Counted from the first letter of the stretch, positions 37,375-49,617 are shown. The stretch is 64,000 nucleotides of DNA from Vibrio cidicii (GCF_009763805.1 NZ_CP046804.1:1488001-1552000); one strand, 5' to 3'. Notes: a model not told the origin generated them from the letters alone. A program made the numbers and translations.

Positions 37375-38611
37375 CTACTGATCGAGAATACTTTCCAACA
37401 CGTTAAACAGCAGATCGATCTCTTCAACGGTGTTGTAGTGCATACAACCAATGCGAATCACGCCACCGCTCTCCTCTAAACCAAGCTGACGAATCAAACC
37501 CAAGGCGTAGAAGTGGCCATTCCACACACAAATGTTGTGCTCACCCAAGGTCTTGGCGATAAAACCCGGTGGATATTGCGCAAAACGTACTGCAAACGTC
37601 GGAGTACGTTTGTCACTGGCACTGTCGTTGATGCCGTATAAGGTCGCGCCATCTAACGCACTTAAACGCTGTAAAAAGTGCTGGCTGAGGCGCTCTTCAT
37701 GCAGATTGTATTGCGCGTAGCTCTGCACTAAACGCTGGCGCAGCGGCAGATGCGCTTCGCCAAACTGCGCCAGATACTCCACCGCCGCCGTCACACCCGC
37801 CAAGCCTTCAAAACTCTGGGTGCCCGTTTCAAAACGGCCAGGGCCAATATTGGTGGCGGGTTCCACTTTATAAGGTTGTAGTGATTGCAGCCAAGGCTCT
37901 GCGACAAACGCGATGCCAACGTGTGGGCCGAAGAAACTTGTACGCCGAGCAAGCAAGAAAATCACAGCCAAGTGCCTGCACATCGACCAAGTGGTGCGGC
38001 AGATAATGCACCGCATCCACGTAAACCTGCGCGCCCACCGCATGTGCCAACTCTACCACCCGCTTGACATCCACAATCGAACCCGTGGTATTTGAGGCAT
38101 AAGTAACTGCCACCAACCGCGTTTTCTCATTGATCAATTGCTCAAGATGCGCCATGTCGAGCGTGCAGTCGGACTCGTTGACTCGCACTTGATGCACAAT
38201 GGCGCCTTTATCTTGCGCCGCTTGCTGCCAGCTCGAGACATTGGAGTAGTGATCCAAGGCGGTGACAATCACTTCGTCGCCCGCCTGCCAATCACGGCTG
38301 ATGGCACGGCTCAATTGGAAAGTCAGCGAAGTCATATTCGCGCCAAACACAATGTTGTCGGCACTGGGAGCATTGAGCAATGCTTGCGCGGATTGGCGCG
38401 CCTGCGCCATGACATCCACCGTGATCTGGCTAGAAAAATAGTGCCCGCCTAAGTTGGAGTTGTAATGACCCAGATAGCCGATCATCGCATCCAGCACCGA
38501 TTGCGGCACTTGAGAGCCGCCCGGACCATCAAAGAAGGTCACTGGTTTATCATTATGGTACTGATGCAACGCGGAAAACTGTCCGCGCACTTGTTCAAGA
38601 TTGAAGTTCAT
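37375..38611 (-). CDS. Class V aminotransferase (cysteine desulfurase-like), one apparent frameshift
   Basis: Corrected length is 411 aa. A PLP enzyme of the Csd/SufS/selenocysteine-lyase fold: FFDGPGGSQVPQSVLDAM at the N-terminus, ALDHYSNVSSWQQAA, the PLP Asp in YVDAVHYLPHH and the PLP Lys in SAYKF, then NIGPGRFETGTQSF. The desulfurase active Cys loop is not obvious (CVWNGHFYA near the end), so the substrate may not be cysteine. The frame breaks just after the PLP Lys: AAA at 37934-37936 should be AA, giving SAYKFFGPHVGIAF. It overlaps the upstream dioxygenase gene by 17 bases, suggesting a two-enzyme pathway. Confidence 0.85.
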
Positions 38612-39254
38612 GCAAAGCCCCTTTGGCCGTCAACACAAACACATCCATATACCCTTCCTGCGCATTTTCCAGAGCGCGGATAGGTTTGGCGTTGTGCCAC
38701 AACTTGCTGTCTGCCAGCATGGCCACTTCGCCATTTTCTAGCACTTTTCTAAAGAAAGGCTCGGCGTGGAAGTCGCTATACAGCAGAATATCACCGCCTT
38801 CGATGTTATTACGGCCGATGCCGACAATAGCGATGTGATCAAACCCATCCTGGTGCACCCCTTCCGGCGCCACTTCGGTTTGGTCGTAAATGGCGGTAAT
38901 ACGGATCTGATGGATCTCAATTTCTTGCCCATCACGCAGATTATTTTTATGGGCAAACAGCTGACACATTTCGCGGAAACCTTCACTGTGCAACGTATGT
39001 GATTCGATCGGTTCGAACTGCCTTGTCACATCGCCTTGAAAACGGTTGATATCCGAACTCTGCACAAAGTTATTTTTCTGCAGATCGATCAACTTTCCTT
39101 GCTTCATCTGCACCACGGAATAGCGACGCAGGCGGTACTTCCCATCAGCATGTTCGGTATGTGGCAAGGTCGCGAACGAAGGAGAGAGTTGTTCGATCGC
39201 TTGGCGGCTCAGTTGGGTTAAATGTAAAGTGTTCTCGTGCGAATGTAGCATCAT
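38595..39254 (-). CDS. 2OG-Fe(II) dioxygenase family protein (IDO-like)
   Basis: 219 aa. It fits the 2OG-Fe dioxygenase family that includes bacterial L-isoleucine hydroxylase: the iron-binding HxD lies in GVHQDGFDHIAIV and a distal His in KLWHNAKPI, with Arg later in the chain. It probably hydroxylates a free amino acid using 2-oxoglutarate; the substrate is unknown. AAGGAG precedes two adjacent ATGs (39254, 39251). It is the first gene of a pair overlapping the aminotransferase. Confidence 0.82.
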   Translation of the reverse strand: MMLHSHENTLHLTQLSRQAIEQLSPSFATLPHTEHADGKYRLRRYSVVQMKQGKLIDLQKNNFVQSSDINRFQGDVTRQFEPIESHTLHSEGFREMCQLFAHKNNLRDGQEIEIHQIRITAIYDQTEVAPEGVHQDGFDHIAIVGIGRNNIEGGDILLYSDFHAEPFFRKVLENGEVAMLADSKLWHNAKPIRALENAQEGYMDVFVLTAKGALHELQS

Positions 39255-40648
<1,394 letters not shown>

Positions 40649-40673
40649 CTTTTCACATTTGTGTCATAACCTT

Positions 40674-40709
40674 AAAGCCCGGCAGTGTTCCTGCCGGGCT
40701 TTCTTTTGT
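40674..40709 (+). terminator. Rho-independent terminator after trxB
   Basis: AAAGCCCGGCAG (40674-40685) pairs with CTGCCGGGCTTT (40691-40702) around TGTTC, followed by CTTTTG. Confidence 0.92.
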
Positions 40710-40755
40710 ATACTTGGCCCCCTCGAAATAAAACAATTCTCATTAAGCCTTCACG

Positions 40756-42544
40756 ATGGATAAAAAGAAACAACGCAGCTTGAACAAGTGGCTCAAGCAG
40801 CAGAGTAAACTGGCCAAGCGCTGGTTGATGATTGCTGTTGGCCTAGGCGTATTGTCGAGCGTGTTTTTGTTGGCCCAAGCCGCTTTGCTCGCCACCATTC
40901 TTCATCAGCTCATCATAGAGCAAGTCGATAAGTCGCAACTGCTGCCGCAGTTTCTCGGCCTAGTGGCACTCATCGCACTGCGAGCCCTGTGTTTCGTGGG
41001 GACGCGAGATCGCAGGTTACCGTTGTGGTGAGCAGATCCGTATTTACATTCGCCAACTGATCCTCGATAAACTGCGCGAACTTGGCCCCGCCTACATCAA
41101 AGGTAAACCTGCTGGCGCGTGGGCAACCTTAGTGCTTGAGCAAGTCGAAAACATGCAGGACTTCTTCGCCCGCTATTTGCCGCAAATGTCACTGGCGGTG
41201 CTGGTGCCTTTCGTCATTTTGGCGGTGGTCTTTCCGGTCAACTGGGCCGCAGGGCTGATCTTTTTGATTACCGCGCCATTGGTGCCGCTCTTTATGGCCA
41301 TGGTTGGGATGAAAGCCGCCGACGCCAGTCGCAAAAACTTCAAAGCGCTGCAACGTCTCTCGGGTCATTTTTATGATCGTTTGCAAGCAATGACCACAAT
41401 CCGCCTTTTTGACCGTACCCAAGCGGAAACGGAAATCATGCGCGGTGCGTCAGAAGTGTTTCGCAGCCGCACCATGGACGTGCTGCGTATCGCATTTCTC
41501 TCTTCGGCGGTGCTGGAGTTTTTCACCTCCATCTCTATCGCGTTAACTGCGGTCTACTTTGGATTTGCCTTTATTGGCGAACTCAACTTTGGTGATTACG
41601 GCGCTGGCGTCACACTGTTCGCCGGGTTGTTTATCCTTATCCTCGCGCCGGAGTTCTATCAGCCACTGCGTGATCTCGGTACCTTCTATCACGCCAAACA
41701 GCAGGCGGTTGGCGCAGCTGAGAGCATCGTTGACTTTCTCGAGACAGAAGCGAGCAGCGTGCGCTCTGGGGACAAAAGCGTTGACCATCGCCAAGCGATT
41801 GAGATCATCGCGCGCGATCTTGAGGTCTTCTCACCACAAGGCGAGCGCTTAGTTGGCCCAATCAGCTTTGCCATCCACGCCAATCAAACCACGGCATTGG
41901 TGGGCCCAAGCGGCGCAGGCAAAACCAGCTTAATCAATGCGATTCTGGGCTTTTTACCGTATCAAGGTTCACTGACCATCAACGGTATTGAGCGTAGCGA
42001 GCTTGATTTAGCAAGCTGGCGCAAACAGATCAGTTGGGTTGGACAAAACCCGCTGCTGCTGCACGGCTCGATTCGCGACAACATCACGCTCGGCAAAGAG
42101 CAAGTAAGCGAAACCGAGCTGCGCTGCGCGCTGGAACAATCGTTCTCAGCCGAGTTTGTCGACCAGCACGGGTTGGATTACCTCATCACCGACCGCTCCG
42201 GTGGTCTTTCTGTTGGGCAGGCTCAGCGATTGGCGCTGGCTCGAGCGATGGTGCAAAACGGCGCTTTCTGGCTTTTAGACGAACCAACAGCCAGCTTAGA
42301 TGCACGCAGTGAACGGCTAGTGATGCAAGGCCTTGCCAGCCAAACTCAAGGAAAAACCACCTTGATGGTGACACACCAGTTGACGCCGTTACAGCACGTC
42401 GAGCAGATCTTGGTGATGCAAAACGGCCAACTGGTTCAATCCGGTGGTTATCAGGAGCTCGCAGAGCAAGCGGGCTTGTTCCAACAGATGCTTAACGCCA
42501 ATCAAGCACTTCATCAAACCAACAAGGGGAATCTTGATGCGTGA
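40756..42544 (+). CDS. cydD: Glutathione/cysteine ABC exporter subunit CydD, one apparent frameshift
   Basis: Corrected length is 595 aa. An N-terminal six-helix membrane domain and C-terminal ATPase: Walker A VGPSGAGKTS, signature in SGGLSVGQAQRLALARAM, Walker B FWLLDEP, switch His in VTHQLT. With CydC it exports cysteine and glutathione to the periplasm and is needed for cytochrome bd assembly. The frame breaks near residue 79: TTT at 40992-40994 should be TT, restoring LCSWGREIAGYRCGEQIRIY. It overlaps cydC by 8 bases. An otherwise intact gene argues for sequencing error. Confidence 0.92.
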
Positions 42545-44259
42545 TTTAGTTCCCTACCTAAAACTGTATAAAAAACATTGGTTCGGTCTCTCACTCGGGA
42601 TGTTGCTGGCCTTTTTGACCCTGTGCGCTTCCATTGGCCTGTTAACGCTCTCTGGTTGGTTTCTCTCCGCCGCAGGCATTGCCGGGCTGACCATCGCACG
42701 GGAAACGTTCAACTACATGTTGCCCGGTGCGTTTGTACGCGGCTTTGCCATGGGTCGCACCGCTGGTCGCTGGGGCGAGCGCGTTGTTAGCCACAATGCG
42801 ACCTTTAAGCTTTTGACTGACTTGAGAATTTTCTTTTTCTCCAAGCTGGCACCGCTTATCCCCGGCCGCGTATCTAACCTGCGTGATGCTGATCTGCTCA
42901 ACCGCTTGGTGGCCGATATCGATTCGATGGATCACGTCTATCTGCGCCTTATCAGCCCTATGGTGGTTGGTACGCTGGGCATTGCTGGTCTCACTGCAGT
43001 GCTGTGCTGGTTTGACATGACACTCGGCCTCACGCTAGGGGCCATTTTGCTGGCGCTACTGCTTTGCTGGCCAGTGCTGTTTTACAAGCTAGGCAAACGC
43101 AACGGCGCAGAACTTACCCAACATCGCGCGCAATTGCGCATCGCCGCGCTCGACTGGTTACAAGGTTACAGCGAGCTGACACTGTTTGGCGCAGAAACAC
43201 GTTATCGCACCGCCATTGGCGAGGCGCAGCAACGCTTGATGCGCAATCAGTACTTCAACGCCCATTTTTCAGGCTTAGCTCAAGCGCTTTTGATGCTGGC
43301 CAATGGCTGGACGCTGGTTTCTGATGCTTTGGTTAGCCGCCGATGGGGTTGGTGGCAATCCACCTGATCCGATGATCGCCCTAGTGGCGTTTGCCACCAT
43401 GGCGAGCGTGGAACTGCTAATGCCGATTGCGGGCGCGTTTCAACACCTTGGTCAGACGCTTTCATCCGCGCGCAGACTCAACGAAGTGATCTTGTCGGAA
43501 CCGGAAGTACGCTTCCCTACCGAGCCAGTGGCGCACAGCGGCGAGTTCTCGATTGCCTACAACAATGTCTCATTCCGCTATCCAGATAGTGAAAAAATGG
43601 CGCTGCAAAACGTCAATCTGTCTATCCCAGCAGGTTCAAGAATCGCGATTGTTGGGCAAACGGGTTCGGGCAAGTCGACGCTCCTTCAGCTTCTCAATCG
43701 CTATTGGGATGTGCAGAGCGGTTCGATTGAAATTGCCGGTCAACCGTTAACGCAATGGAATGAAAGCCAGCTTCGTCAAACCTTGAGCGTGGTGAGTCAG
43801 CGGGTTGACATTTTAAATGGCAGCTTGCGTGATAACCTTTTGATGGCCTCTCCGCAGGCCAGTGACGAAACCATCAGCCAAGTACTAAACGAAGTGGGAC
43901 TTGGTAACCTCCTCGACCACGACGGCTTAAATGCGTGGCTCGGTGATGGTGGCCGCCAGCTTTCCGGTGGCGAGAAGCGCCGTATTGGCATCGCTCGCGC
44001 CTTGCTGCACGATGCGCCGATCTTACTGCTCGACGAACCGACGGAAGGCTTGGATAAGCAAACCGAACAGCAGATCATGCAGTTGTTCGCCAGCCACTTT
44101 GCTGGCAAGACCGTGGTTTTCATTACGCACCGTTTGGTCAACTTAGACCAGATGGACAGCATCTGTTTGATTGAACAGGGTGAAGTGGTCGAACACGGCA
44201 GCCATAGTGAGTTGCTGGCCAAGCAAGGCCGCTACTATCAACTGACGCAATCTCTTTAA
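42537..44259 (+). CDS. cydC: Glutathione/cysteine ABC exporter subunit CydC, one apparent frameshift
   Basis: Corrected length is 573 aa. Membrane domain first (LTLSGWFLSAAGIAGLTIA is typical), then ATPase with Walker A VGQTGSGKST, signature QLSGGEKRRIGIARAL, Walker B ILLLDEPTEGLD and switch His ITHRL. Partner of CydD. The frame breaks near residue 261: TTT at 43318-43320 should be TT, giving GWTLVLMLWLAADG. The start at 42537 has AAGGGG upstream and overlaps the cydD stop. Confidence 0.92.
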
Positions 44260-44268
44260 AGCTCAACA

Positions 44269-44298
44269 AATAACCCGGGCGAGCCCGGGTTATTTTTA
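44269..44298 (+). terminator. Rho-independent terminator after cydC
   Basis: AATAACCCGGGC (44269-44280) pairs with GCCCGGGTTATT (44283-44294), followed by TTTA. Very strong stem. Confidence 0.92.
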
Positions 44299-44318
44299 TA
44301 CGCAATTCTCTATCTCTA

Positions 44319-44420
44319 TTAGCGCAGACGATTAATGCTCATCAAGAGCTGCTCGCCAAACAAGGCATTTATGCCCAGCTCTGGGCGCACCAAACGGGCG
44401 GGTTCCTCGGCGAGAAATAA
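44319..44420 (+). pseudogene. Remnant of the C-terminus of an ABC exporter gene
   Basis: In one frame the stretch 44337-44420 reads [20 protein letters not shown], then GGFLGEK and TAA. That is the characteristic end of type-B ABC exporter half-transporters (H-x-ELL...YA-x-LW...GGFLG). Only the last ~30 codons are left, with no start or ATPase motifs, and it follows the cydC terminator directly. It looks like the scar of a deleted ABC exporter gene. A downstream terminator at 44464 may be the lost gene's own. Confidence 0.65.
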
Positions 44421-44463
44421 CGTCTATGCCATTTATAAACACGGACTGTTTTAAACAGAGAAC

Positions 44464-44491
44464 AAAAAGCGCCTTTCGGCGCTTTTTCTTT
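44464..44491. terminator. Terminator serving serC and the lost ABC gene
   Basis: AAAAAGCGCC (44464-44473) pairs with GGCGCTTTTT (44478-44487) around TTTC. It has A and T runs on both sides, so it works in both directions and would end serC on the minus strand. Confidence 0.88.
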
Positions 44492-44517
44492 CAAAATCAA
44501 GCAATAGAGAAAACCGG

Positions 44518-45612
44518 TTAAGCGTTTTCTTGTTCGAATTTGCGCATAAAATCCACCAGCGCTTGCACGCCTTCAAGTGGCATAGCGTTGTAAATAGACG
44601 CGCGCATACCACCCGCGACACGGTGACCTTTAAGCGATTTAAGGCCAACGGCATCGGCTTGCTTGAGGAACAAGGCGTCTAGCTCTGGCTTCACCATCTG
44701 GAACGGCACGTTCATCAACGAGCGGTTTTGCGGATGAATGTTGTTGATGTAGAAATCCGATTGATCGATGTAGTTATACAGCAGTGCCGCTTTCTCACGG
44801 TTGATCTGCTCAATCGCTTTCACGCCACCTTGCGCTTTAAGCCACTTAAACACCAAACCAGACAAGTACCATGCAAAGGTCGGCGGTGTATTGAACATCG
44901 AATCCTGCTCTGCCAGCGTTTTGTAATCCAAAATGCTTGGCAAAACCTGTTTCGCCAGACCGAGTAGATCATCACGGACGATAGCAATCGCGATACCAGA
45001 TGGGCCGATATTTTTCTGCGCACCAGCGTAAATCACCCCATATTGGGAAACATCAATTTCACGAGACAAAATGGTGGAAGACATGTCCGCCACAATCGGC
45101 TTATCGGTAACAGGCAGATCATTGATTTCGATGCCATCGATGGTTTCATTCGGGCAAAAATGCACATAAGCAGCATCTGGATGAATTTTCCACTGCGAAG
45201 CCGGCAATACCGCGACTTTGCCATCGATGCTGGTTTTAGCATCGAACACATCCGGCTCACAATATTTCTTCGCTTCTTCTACGGCACTCTGCGCCCAGTA
45301 GCCAGCGTCGATATAAGTGGCGGTTTGCGCGTCACCCAGCAAATTGAGTGGTACCGCGGCAAATTGTGCTCGCGCGCCACCCTGACAGAAAAGCACTTTG
45401 TAGTTATCTGGGATGTTGAGCAAATCGCGAAGATCTCGCTCGGACTGTTCCGCCACCGCGACAAATTCTTTACTGCGATGACTGATTTCCATCACCGACG
45501 TGCCTAGCCCTTGCCAATCAAGTAGTTCCTGTTGCGCTTGCTGCATAACTGGTTTTGGTAGTGCTGCGGGACCAGCACTAAAATTAAATACGATGTCCGT
45601 ATTTTGTTCCAT
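44518..45612 (-). CDS. serC: Phosphoserine aminotransferase
   Basis: 364 aa. PLP enzyme of serine and pyridoxal-phosphate biosynthesis, converting 3-phosphohydroxypyruvate with glutamate. Motifs: [39 protein letters not shown], and the PLP Lys in [12 protein letters not shown]. The start at 45612 (MEQNTDIVF) fits the family; the open frame extends 15 codons more, but those are not conserved. It is downstream of the DUF945 gene on the same strand with a terminator between. Confidence 0.95.
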   Translation of the reverse strand: MEQNTDIVFNFSAGPAALPKPVMQQAQQELLDWQGLGTSVMEISHRSKEFVAVAEQSERDLRDLLNIPDNYKVLFCQGGARAQFAAVPLNLLGDAQTATYIDAGYWAQSAVEEAKKYCEPDVFDAKTSIDGKVAVLPASQWKIHPDAAYVHFCPNETIDGIEINDLPVTDKPIVADMSSTILSREIDVSQYGVIYAGAQKNIGPSGIAIAIVRDDLLGLAKQVLPSILDYKTLAEQDSMFNTPPTFAWYLSGLVFKWLKAQGGVKAIEQINREKAALLYNYIDQSDFYINNIHPQNRSLMNVPFQMVKPELDALFLKQADAVGLKSLKGHRVAGGMRASIYNAMPLEGVQALVDFMRKFEQENA

Positions 45613-45690
45613 GACGCTCTTTGCTCCTGCTCGATGATATAAAGAAAAACTGCTCAAGTAATAGCATGTTTTTCTTTGACGAAAAACAAC

Positions 45691-45720
45691 AAAAGAGGTC
45701 TTACGACCTCTTTTTTTCTT
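45691..45720. terminator. Terminator between the DUF945 gene and serC
   Basis: AAAAGAGGTC (45691-45700) pairs with GACCTCTTTT (45705-45714) around TTAC. On the minus strand it ends the DUF945 gene. Confidence 0.85.
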
Positions 45721-45740
45721 TAACGCAGATTAATTGACAA

Positions 45741-47004
45741 TTACTGCATCATCGCGGGCATCAACAAAGAGAACAACGGGAACGCCTGACCATTTTCAAA
45801 CACCAGTTTGCCCTCTTTAATATCGGCCTTTAATTGGTAACCACCTTCAGTTTGTTCAAGAAGCTCCATCACCAATAATTCGTCGACACCCTCTTGGATG
45901 AATGGGTATTGCGTAACAAGTTCATTGGAGAAATAGGTGTGCACATCCCCTTGCATCGCTGTGATAATCTTCATCGGATCTTGCGTTACTTTATCGGTAC
46001 CCTGAGGAATTTGCAGATGCCACTGATTCTCAAACTTGCCCTCTCCCAATGTCATGGCGAGGTTATCGATCGCAATCGCAAAGCCTTTGTCAAACAAGGT
46101 ATCGATGTGCGGCAAGATTTTGCCAAGATCTTCTTCTGTGAGTACTGGAGAATTTTGATAAATCGCCATCACTTGATCAAAAGCTTGACGATCAAGGTTT
46201 TTCAATGAGAAATCAAGATTCAGATTTTGCGCTTCATTCCCGTCAGACATCAGCAATTTGTTGGTTTTGAAGCTGAGCTGACTTTCTAATCGCTCACCTT
46301 TGGCATCTAACTGAGTGTTGCCAAGGTAGCGACTTTGATACAAGCCAAATATCGGTTGTGCATCCACATCACTGAGTTGTAACTCACCCATTTGGATGTC
46401 CTGTTTACCCAACCAGTAGCCGTTTCTGTTGCTTTCCTTGCCCTGTTCCTTTGAGATGAGATAAATGCAACTCTTCACCTGATTCAAAATCCACCTGAAT
46501 CGACGGCACATCAAACTCGAAATTGAGATCGCCAAGCACTGTTGCTCTGCCATTGACACGCATCGGCGCGGTGGATATGGAAACGCCCTCAACCTCGCTT
46601 TGCAGGTTCCAACTGTCCATCGCGATGGTAAAATCGGTATTGCCGTTAAGCTGAGTCGTAGAAGACATTGTCAACGGAAGCGTTTCTACACCCAATAACG
46701 CAGATTGTGCATCCAGCGAGGTCAAGCCATGGGTAAGGTCAGAGCGCATCTCAAACTCTACCGGTAAACCGTCGGCTTCAAACTGCTCCGCAATCAACGG
46801 ATCGATAATGGTATAGCGAGTAGTGACCACGGATGAGAGATAACCGCGTTCATAGCTGATAATTTCCGCTTTCAGCGATTGACTGTCGAGCTTGGCAATG
46901 CCGTCTTCAATGATCGATTGTCCAATTTGACCAACCGCTAGCGGCCAGCACACCGCCAGAGAGACGGCGCCACCAATAGCAGCCCATTTTTTTAACGTGT
47001 TCAT
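45741..47004 (-). CDS. DUF945 (YdgA-like) protein, one apparent frameshift
   Basis: Corrected length is 420 aa. An N-terminal signal or anchor helix (KKWAAIGGAVSLAVCWPLAVG) and a long periplasmic body with the repeated beta pattern of YdgA/DUF945 (SYERGYLSSVVTTRYTIIDP, AIAIDNLAMTLGEGKFENQ). YdgA-like proteins are envelope-associated with unclear function. The frame breaks near residue 187: CCC at 46441-46443 (GGG coding) should be one shorter, giving LKGTGKESNRNGYWLGK. The exact base is less certain than in the other cases. Confidence 0.8.
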
Positions 47005-47192
47005 AAAGTCACTTTGAGTGAGAAATTTGCCACAGTCTAACCTATCTGAGTATGGGATAAAACATTGAGATATATCAGGCTATTGCCACTTACCAGCTTA
47101 AGTCTGATAAAACTCAAACTCAGCTCTCAAACCGCTTGTTCACTTCCTGTTAACGTAACGTGGTGTGATTTGTGCCAATTAACGAGGTCAAG

Positions 47193-49127
47193 GTGAACCG
47201 TTACGCCATACTCTGTTTAGATAATAATCCGATCAGTACCGAGCAGTTTCGTCAGGAATTAGCGACGTTTTCTCATAAGTTTGACGTATTTACTACCGAT
47301 TCGCTCGAAGAAGCACACCATGCCATTGAATATTTGGAACAAAGCCAGCAGGAAATGGCGCTAGTCATCGCCAGCCACCACGCGGAACTCAATGGCGTCG
47401 ATTTCTTGATTGGTCTCGATAAGAATCCGCGCACCGAAAGCGCACGCAAAATCTTGATCAGTGGTTCAAGCGATATCGGGGCGATTTTGACCGCCGTTAA
47501 CGAAGGTAGGCTAGACCATTGCCTCACCAAACCGCTCCCTGACAACGTCTTGCAGAACACCGTTCAAAAGGAACTGACGCAATTTATTCTAAAATTTGAT
47601 AAAGAAGAGTTACTCAGTTACAGCAGCGTTTTGGATCAAAATCGCTTGCTGCGTGCGCACATTGATAATCAGATGCGCAGTTATCAGGCCGGATTTATTC
47701 ATGATTACCACACCCTCTCCGACGTTGAACTCACTGAACGTTTTATTGGCGCGCTGCAAGCCTTCTTCCGCGAAAAGGATGAGACTCGCGCCTGCCGCAC
47801 TTATTCGGCGGAGCATCTGCTGACCATTGAAGGCGAAGCTAACAAGTTCCTCTGGTTTATTACTTCAGGCGAGGTAGCGCTCTATAAACGTGACGATATG
47901 GGCATGCAGCGGGAAGTAGTCCGTCACGGCAAAGGAAATCTGGTCGGCGGCATGTCCTTCGTGACCGGAGAGAAATCCTTCTCAACCGCACTAACCTTGT
48001 GCAAAACCGAAGTGATCAAGCTGGACCGTAGTGTGTTCTCGCAAGTGATGCAATCCGATTCCAACCTGCTGCCCCTATTTACTAATCTGTTACTACGTCA
48101 TTTCAACCGCCGCTTACAGCGCAGCATCAACACCAAGCTGCAACTACAAAAAACGCTAGAGTCATTGGAGTCTGCCCATCAGCAACTGATCGAAAAAGAG
48201 AAAATGGCGATGTTGGGTCAACTTGTGGCCGGGGTGGCTCACGAGTTGAATAATCCCATCGCTGCGATTTTGCGTGGCATCGAAAACCTTACTCAGAGCC
48301 TGGGATCGGTGCTGCAAAGCCGCCATTGCGAGGCACTGCAATCGAAAGGGATCAAAGTACTCGATAACGCCAAGCTGAGTAAACCGCTCTCCACCGCGAC
48401 CTTAAGAGAAAAAGCCAATCAGCTTAATTTAGACAACCGTAATCTCGCGCGCAAAATTGTCACTCTTGGCCTAGAGCAAGACAGCGAGTTGATAGGCCGA
48501 GTAAAACGCTCAGAAACCGGAGTCAAAGAGGTGGAGGTGTTAGAAAACTATTTCCAAGTTGGTAACGCGCTGCGTTCTATTGATGTCTGCGCAGCACGCA
48601 TTGCCGATATGGTGAAAAGCCTCAAAGGCTACGCCCGCGCCGACGATGAAAGAGTGCATAAAGTCGACATCCACGAAGGGATTGAAGATACCTTAGTGAT
48701 CTTTGAAAACCGCTTAAAACGACATAAAGTCATCACAGATTATTGCCAGTTGGAACCGATCTACTGCCAACCGATCGCTTTGCAACAGGTTTGGACCAAT
48801 ATGATCTCTAACGCGTTGGACGCGATGCCAGATCAAGGTGCGTTAACCATTACCACCGAGTTGAAAACACGCGACGGGAAAAATTATGTCACGGTCGCCT
48901 TTTTAGATAATGGTTGTGGTATTCCCGCCCAGCAAAAAGAGGCCATTTTTGAACTGAACTATACGACGAAAAAGGAAGGCAATTTTGGACTCGGCATTGG
49001 TTTGTCGATCTGTTTACAAATCATTCACGCGCACGGAGGATGGATAGACGTAGACTCCGTCGTGGATCAATACACCTGCATGACCATCTGGTTACCGCTC
49101 GAAGCAGAAGGAACACACCATGAATAA
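47193..49127 (+). CDS. Hybrid histidine kinase with pseudo-receiver and cNMP-binding-like domain
   Basis: 644 aa from GTG 47193. Order: receiver-like domain (~1-130); linker; cyclic-nucleotide-binding-like domain (~195-310, GEANKFLWFITSGEVALYKR); coiled coil; H-box (GQLVAGVAHELNNPIAAILR) with an unusual ~100-residue insertion before the ATPase; and ATPase (NMISNALDAMPDQ, DNGCGIP, NFGLGIGLSICLQI). In the receiver the phospho-acceptor Asp is replaced: LVIASHHAELNG has Ser where Asp is expected, and the acidic pair reads LDNN. It therefore cannot take phosphate in the usual way. Start chosen because GAGGT precedes it and MNRYAILC aligns with the partner's MNKYLILC. It overlaps the next gene by 8 bases. 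Confidence 0.85.
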   Translation: MNRYAILCLDNNPISTEQFRQELATFSHKFDVFTTDSLEEAHHAIEYLEQSQQEMALVIASHHAELNGVDFLIGLDKNPRTESARKILISGSSDIGAILTAVNEGRLDHCLTKPLPDNVLQNTVQKELTQFILKFDKEELLSYSSVLDQNRLLRAHIDNQMRSYQAGFIHDYHTLSDVELTERFIGALQAFFREKDETRACRTYSAEHLLTIEGEANKFLWFITSGEVALYKRDDMGMQREVVRHGKGNLVGGMSFVTGEKSFSTALTLCKTEVIKLDRSVFSQVMQSDSNLLPLFTNLLLRHFNRRLQRSINTKLQLQKTLESLESAHQQLIEKEKMAMLGQLVAGVAHELNNPIAAILRGIENLTQSLGSVLQSRHCEALQSKGIKVLDNAKLSKPLSTATLREKANQLNLDNRNLARKIVTLGLEQDSELIGRVKRSETGVKEVEVLENYFQVGNALRSIDVCAARIADMVKSLKGYARADDERVHKVDIHEGIEDTLVIFENRLKRHKVITDYCQLEPIYCQPIALQQVWTNMISNALDAMPDQGALTITTELKTRDGKNYVTVAFLDNGCGIPAQQKEAIFELNYTTKKEGNFGLGIGLSICLQIIHAHGGWIDVDSVVDQYTCMTIWLPLEAEGTHHE

Positions 49128-49617
49128 ATATCTGATCTTATGCGTTGATGATGAACGAGAAGTGTTGGATAGCGTGCTGCAAGATCTTGCCCCTTTTGAA
49201 GATCATTTTGTCCTCGAAGGTGCTGAATCGGTCTCCGAAGCGCGCGCTGTGATTGAAGAGTACCAAGATGACGATATCGCTCTGGCTTTGATTCTGTGTG
49301 ACCACATCATGCCCGAACAAACCGGCATCAGTTTTTTGATCGAATTGAGCGACGATGAGCACACCCGCAAAGCCAGAAAAGTGCTTCTCACCGGTCAAGC
49401 AGGATTGGAAGATACCGTTGAGGCGGTGAATCATGCCAGCTTAGATTTTTACATTTCAAAACCTTGGTATGGTGAAGAGCTTCGAGCCGCCATCAAGAAA
49501 CAATTAACTCAATTTGTCATTAAACACGACGATAATCTGCTTAACTGGGTTTCTATCTTGGATGCCGAAGCGATTCTTAACGCGATGGCGGAAAGACGAA
49601 GCAGCTTCGGAGAATAA
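49120..49617 (+). CDS. Stand-alone receiver-domain response regulator
   Basis: 165 aa. A full receiver domain: acidic pair (CVDDER), phospho-acceptor Asp in LILCDHIMPEQTG, Thr in LLTGQAG and Lys in ISKPWYGEEL, followed by a ~45-residue helical tail with no DNA-binding or enzymatic domain. It starts within the kinase gene (8-base overlap), so it is that kinase's cognate partner. It resembles the kinase's own N-terminal pseudo-receiver, suggesting duplication. Output target unknown. Confidence 0.88.
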   Translation: MNKYLILCVDDEREVLDSVLQDLAPFEDHFVLEGAESVSEARAVIEEYQDDDIALALILCDHIMPEQTGISFLIELSDDEHTRKARKVLLTGQAGLEDTVEAVNHASLDFYISKPWYGEELRAAIKKQLTQFVIKHDDNLLNWVSILDAEAILNAMAERRSSFGE

